This document shows, one piece after another, positions 59,401 through 64,000 of a stretch of 64,000 nucleotides of DNA. This stretch comes from Linnemannia hyalina. Its lineage: Eukaryota > Mortierellomycota > Mortierellomycetes > Mortierellales > Mortierellaceae. Where the stretch lies: the NCBI GenBank assembly GCA_019671135.1, contig JAHRHY010000007.1, forward strand, positions 1,984,001 to 2,048,000, read 5' to 3'. Below the pieces are notes generated by a model that was not told where the DNA came from, did not search any database, and saw only the letters and a program-made list of their open reading frames with translations. The translations under genes were made by a program, and so were the position numbers. Every line of letters begins with the position of its first letter. Within the stretch, counting starts at the first letter, position 1.

Positions 59401-61773
59401 TCCACTGCTACTGGGCCAAGCACCAGCGACATGCAGTCCACAGACCCCAAGACCCTTCGTCCCGTGACAGAACAACGCACCTGGGACACCTCAACTCCCG
59501 CAGACAACCGTTCCATGGGAACCAAGGTCAAGAATGCCATGGGGTTCCATGACTCCTCCGAGTACGGCCCCGCGGATCCCAATGACTTACCCCCCTCAGA
59601 TCCCAAGAGTTCGCACTTAATGGACCGTCACCCTGTAGCTGCTGCCGGCACTGCTGCAGGCGCTGCTGCTGTGGCTGCACCTCTAGTCGCCAAATCGACG
59701 ACGACCCCCACAACGACCCCCGCTGGGGACGCTTCAGTTGCTGCACCAGTTGATGCCCCTACTGTTGCCCCTGCCATCGCCCCATCCACCGCTACTGGGC
59801 CAAGCGCCAGCGACATGCAGTCCACAGACCCCAAGGCCCTTCGTCCCGTGACAGAGCAACGCACCTGGGATACCTCAACTTCCGCAGACAACCGTTCCAT
59901 GGGAACCAAGGTCAAGAATGCCATGGGGTTCCATGACTCCTCCGAGTACGGCCCTGCGGATCCCAATAACTTACCCCTCTCAGATCCCAAGAGTTCGCAC
60001 TTGATGGACCGTCACCCTGTAGCTGCTGCCGGCACTGCTGCAGGCGTGGCTGCTGTGGCTGCACCTCTAGTCGCCAAGTCGACGACGACCCCCACAACGA
60101 CACCCGCTGGGGACGCTTCAGTTGCTGCGCCAGTCGCTGCACCAGTTGTTGCCCCTCTCATCGCCCCAACCACCGCTACTGGGCCAGGCACCAACGAGAT
60201 GCAGTTCACAGACCCCAAGACCCTTCGTCCCGTGACAGAGCAACGCACCTGGGACATCCCAACTCCCTCAGATAACCGGTCCATGGGAACCAAGATCAAG
60301 AATGCCATGGGGTTCCATGGCTCTTCCGAGTACGGCCCTGCAGATCCCAAGGACTTACCCCTCTCAGATCCCAAGACCTTACACTTAATGGATCGTGCTC
60401 CCGACGCTGCTGCCGCTACTGCTGCCGGCGCTGCTGCTGTCGCTGCACCTCTAGTCGCCAAGTCGATGATGACCCCCACAACGGCCCCCACCGGGGATGC
60501 TTCAGTTGCTGCCCCTGCCATCGCCCCATCCACCGCTACTGGACCAAGCGCCAGCGAAATGCAGTCCACAGACCCCAAGGCCCTTCGTCCCATGACAGAG
60601 CAACGCACCTGGGACATCCCAACTCCCTCAGATAACCGTTCCATAGGAACCAAGGTCAAGAATGCCATGGGGTTCCATGACTCCTCCGAGTACGGCCCCG
60701 CGGATCCCAATGACTTACCCCCCTCAGATCCCAAGAGTTCGCACTTAATGGACCGTCACCCTGTAGCTGCTGCCGGCACTGCTGCAGGCGTGGCTGCTGT
60801 GGCAGCACCTATCATCCACAAGGCGACCACTACCACGACAGAGATCAAGCCAGTCGTTGTAAAGGAGGAGAAGCATAACCCCGTCCTCTCAGCTCCTCGT
60901 CCCGTCATCCCCGTCACCACAGCAACCACAGAGCCTAACCCGGTGCTGTCGGCCCCACACCCAATCATCCCCGAGAAGAAGATCTCCCCGACCCAAGTCG
61001 ATCCAACACCCGTCCAGATTGCACCTCGTCCTATGATCCCTGCCTCAGCGATCGAGAACCACCCTACTACTGGTCGCACCGCGTCTCCTTCTCATCCCGT
61101 CATCCCTATGGCCGACAAGCAGACGACAGCAACGACGACTTCTCACCACCCGGGTCTTGAAAAGGTCGCCCCCCCCATCATCGCCGCCGCTGCCGCTGCT
61201 CCCATTATCCAACATCACCAACAGCAGCAGCAGCACACGACCCCCGCCCCCGTCGTCCAGCAGCACACGACCCCCGCCCCTGTCGTCCAGCAGCAGCACC
61301 AGATGCCCACAACCACAGCCACAACCCCCTACAACACCAACTCCTATAACACCAATTCCTACAACACCCCAGCTCCTGTAGCACCAGTCTCCACACAACG
61401 CATACCACCAACCACAGAAGTCCCCGCCGCCAAGACCGCATCCGCGGTCCCAGAATCCTACTCTGGCCCGATCCCAGAGGTCCACCCCGGTGAGGAGATT
61501 GTTTGGGTCAAGACTGTCACGACTACAGATTTCTATGATGATAAAAATCTCCCTGCCCCCCCTGGCACTGTCGTCAACAACACCAAAAACAACGGTAGCA
61601 ACCACAACAACGGCAACGACCACAACAGCGGTGTCGCACCTGTTGGCGTGCCGGCGAACACAGTGCACGATAACAAGGTCCATGGTAAGACTCATAAGAG
61701 ACTTAGCGGGTTCTTTGATAGGTTGATCCATCGCCATCACGATAATGTCGACAAGGGCAAGCAGCGCATGTAG
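56467..61773 (+). CDS. Large repetitive, intrinsically disordered protein of unknown function
   Basis: Exons 56467-57411 and 57529-61773, phase 0, give 1,729 residues, rich in Ala, Thr, Pro and Ser. Order of parts: a polyserine N-terminus; a short Ala-rich segment that could be a membrane-binding helix (VKDNATAAATGAAAAGVSVL); four copies of a short amphipathic motif (MKEVFSHHDHS, RIKEIFHHEPH, RVKEIFHHDNS, HIKDVFRHDGH); six tandem copies of a 120-128-residue unit, each starting DNRSMGTK; proline-rich repeats (VLSAPRPVIP type); polyglutamine; a conserved-looking EEIVWVKTVTTTDFYDD; and a basic C-terminus, HKRLSGFFDRLIHRHHDN. The C-terminus resembles the four short motifs. I do not recognise a family. 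It may be a scaffold or a membrane-associated structural protein; that is a guess from composition. Confidence 0.85.
58762..60810 (+). repeat. Six in-frame tandem units of about 357-384 bp inside the large disordered-protein gene
   Basis: Units begin at 58762, 59119, 59503, 59887, 60271 and 60631. Each encodes DNRSMGTK, KNAMGFHDSSEYGPADP, SDPK, HLMDR, an Ala/Pro/Thr-rich spacer and TEQRTWD. The third, fourth and sixth units share SSHLMDRHPVAAAG, while the second and fifth share TLHLMDR, indicating alternating subtypes and recent duplication or exchange. Confidence 0.92.
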
Positions 61774-61934
61774 TTTTTGTTACTCTTCATTTTTTTACCT
61801 ATTAAAATATGTATCTTCTGTGAATAAATAATAAGAATTGATAATTTAAAACACGAGCATGTCTGGTTTATTATGCCGCTCCGGTTAGTTGCTTACTGTT
61901 TGTCGATTGTAATAACCATGACATCCTCTTTCGA

Positions 61935-63866
61935 CTAGTTAATCCGCAGAGCCTGGACAATCTCGGTAGAATAGATTTCAAACTGATGCTTCAAATTCTC
62001 CATCTGGGCCGTAACCTCCTGCGCATACTTCTCCTCCTTCTGCCAGATCTCTGCCTGCCTCTTCCGTCTCTCCTCAACCAACCTCCGACTCTCCAACAAC
62101 CTCGTCTCGGCCTCTGCTAAGGCCTTATCCTGACTCAACACCTCGGCCTCATGCTGATCCCGCTTCTGCTGCATAGTCTCCCTCAACACTCGATTCTTCT
62201 CCTCCATATTCCTGGTCAACCGCTCCGTCTGTTCCAGTTTCGACGACAGCGTCATATCCGTCAGTTTCCGGTTCTCAATCGTCGATTTTAACGCCTCGAG
62301 TTCGTCCGCTCCTTGGTGGTACTTTTCGAGGAGTGAGAGAGTGACGGCCATCATTTCCCGGATCGCGTAGAGTTCTCGGGGGACGGATTCGATGCGTTCG
62401 ACGGAAGAATATTTAGTCTGGACTTGTCTGCGATGTTGTTCAATTTGGGCATTGAGCGAGATGAGGGATTCAGGGATTTGGGCGAGGTCTTGTTCTAGGG
62501 TCTCTGGGACGTGGACCCGCTGTGCCTGCAGGACGTCCAGTTCCTTGGTCGCCTTTTCAATCGCCGCATTCAACTCTCTCTATTGTATCCGATATTTGAA
62601 TGTCGTAAAAAAAACGTGTGAGAGTCCCGAAAATTGAAAAAAATCTTGACAGCAAAAAAGCAAAGCGAACGTAAACAAAAGCAAAAAAAAAAAAGGGTTC
62701 TTACATTGCGTTCGACAAGTAATGATCTCTCCTTGGTGACTTCGTCCTTCAAAAGTGTGGTGTCAACTTCCTTCTTCTTGTACACTTCCATCTCCAAGGC
62801 TAGGTTCTGGTTGATAACCTTTAGTTCCTCTACCCGCGGCTCCTGAGCAATTCTCCTCTGTCTATAAAATAAGATAACTATCGTTAGTAAACACAGAGAC
62901 TAATGAGGTGCAACTGTCTCACAGACCGACACGAGAATGGTCTCTCAAGTTTGAAAGGCAAACATCCAAAAAAAGCAAAAGAAGGAACTTACTTGAGGTT
63001 CTCGAGCTCTTGGGTCATTTGCTCATGTTCCTTCTCCCGGTCGACAATCATGTCTATGACCTCGTCCGTATTTTGCATCTCCTGAAAGAACGCCGGCTGT
63101 CTGTCTTCTCGGAACTTTGCGAAATTGATGACGGCACTCAGCACCCGTCGGACTCGTTCTGCCTCGGGTTTTGTCAAGTCCCTTGATGTAAAGTCGTTCA
63201 CTCCCACCTCATACATCATGCTCGCCCTGTTGAAAGTGAAGATAATGAAAAAAAAGGATTAATTACGGCGTGATTGTTAATGGATTCTCAGTGATAACGA
63301 TAGCAGCTGGTCCTGTGGGTGTCTTTTTTGAACGTACAGTTGTTGGAGAAAGATGTAGAACCTGACGCCATCCACCACAAAGTCCTACAAGAAGCAGAAA
63401 ATGCGACGCGCGGTTAGCTTTCCTGTCATCGACGCTTCACCACAACCACCTTCCAAAAGCACAACCCGAGAAAGCAAAATAGCTCAAAAAGACCTACAGG
63501 GTGCTGAACAATCTTCATTTCCTGAATATCCTCCATGTAACAATCATCCTTGATACATCCCGTGGCAACATCCATAAAGGCCTCATAGACAACCAACACC
63601 TTCTGAGGCGTCGGCCTTGCAAGGTCATCCTCCGTACAAGGGACTTGGACATCTGACATGCACGAGACAATGGCTTGGGGTTTCAGGATCGGGAAATGGT
63701 ACGTCTCTTGGGCATTGCGGGTTGAGTGAAGCATGCCACCGCCTCCACCTCCACTACCACCTCCGCCGCTCCCAGGGTTGAGGTTACTGCTGCTGGAGAT
63801 GGCGCCTGAGGGTCGAGGGATGTTAGATCCTGGTCTGCCAGATATTGATTTGCGAAAGTTGTTCAT
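61935..63866 (-). CDS. NUF2: Kinetochore protein Nuf2 (NDC80 complex)
   Basis: Microtubule-binding NDC80-complex subunit. Five exons: 63866-63498, 63384-63338, 63226-62993, 62861-62705, 62579-61935; phases 0, 2, 2, 0, giving 483 residues, near the usual 440-480. A disordered Ser/Gly-rich N-terminus precedes the calponin-homology domain, which starts with YHFPILKPQAIVSCM and has TEDDLARPTPQKVLVVYEAFMD, the family signature. DFVVDGVRFYIFLQQL and VNDFTSRDLTKPEAERVRR follow. From about residue 190 to the end the sequence is heptad-like coiled coil, expected to pair with Ndc80 and then Spc24/Spc25. A secure call, with the 3' end convergent with the repeat-protein gene 161 bp away. Confidence 0.94.
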
Positions 63867-64000
63867 TCCGTTGAGGGTGTGGGGGTATATGCGCGTAAGT
63901 TTGCTTGGTTGGAGGAACGGTTCCTGAGATAATGATTGTTGTTTTCGCTGTTGTTCCTTTGCAGAAGATTGTCACGCGATTGCTTGTCTGTGATGTGTTC
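63867..64000. other. Leader/promoter of NUF2
   Basis: Remaining bases to the window edge, with no other gene recognised. Confidence 0.4.

Noticed and set aside
58737..60734. Minus-strand frames of 240-289 codons in the repeat region
   Set aside because: Antisense shadows of the tandem repeats; their period is a multiple of three, so any open frame is repeated.

Overview
This window is nuclear DNA from a filamentous fungus. It holds spliceosomal introns of about 50-500 bp with GTAAGT/TAG borders, AT-rich low-complexity intergenic DNA, pyrimidine-rich promoters, TATA boxes and orthologues of housekeeping eukaryotic genes. The gene set (CAD-type URA2, Ste20/PAK kinase, NAR1, NUF2, NTA1, TMEM242 and NDUFAF2 orthologues, ferroportin, OPT transporters) and the alanine/serine-rich secreted proteins suggest an early-diverging fungus, probably Mucoromycota/Mortierellomycetes. 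That placement is inference. No prokaryotic operon, CRISPR array, rRNA or tRNA was recognised.

Layout. 0-6 kb: minus-strand URA2 (first two steps of pyrimidine synthesis), cut by the window edge inside a degenerate dihydroorotase-like domain. 6.5-8.2 kb: tocopherol-cyclase-like membrane protein (-). 8.2-10.2 kb: long, strongly pyrimidine-biased leader of a ten-exon Ste20/PAK kinase (+, to 14.4 kb). 14.9-17.9 kb: PhoD-like phosphatase (-). 19.4-20.1 kb: DOPA-dioxygenase-family protein (-). 21.3-22.9 kb: a divergent actin (+). 23.0-26.5 kb: tandem family of small secreted proteins (-), one intact and four decayed copies. 27.1-28.5 kb: ferroportin (-). 29.9-30.9 kb: probable GPI-anchored cysteine-rich protein (-). 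33.6-38.4 kb: minus-strand run of NAR1, a TMEM242-like gene and an NDUFAF2-like gene, serving Fe-S and respiratory complex assembly. 39.0-39.5 kb: SWIM zinc-finger fragment (-). 40.4-42.5 kb: N-terminal amidase NTA1 (+). 45.9-53.5 kb: two tandem OPT oligopeptide transporters (+) sharing a nearly identical intron. 54.0-55.6 kb: F-box protein (+). 56.5-61.8 kb: a 1,729-residue repetitive disordered protein (+). 61.9-63.9 kb: kinetochore protein NUF2 (-).

Most interesting points: (1) the actin keeps an intact spliced frame but has a six-residue deletion in the DNase-I loop and changes at positions equivalent to His73, Gln137 and Asp157; (2) the secreted-protein array looks like birth-and-death evolution caught in progress; (3) the OPT pair carries the mark of recent gene conversion; (4) the large repeat protein has two unrelated tandem modules and no function I can name.

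Exon coordinates were built by hand from GT/AG sites, phase continuity and family resemblance. All family assignments rest on remembered motifs; no database search was run.
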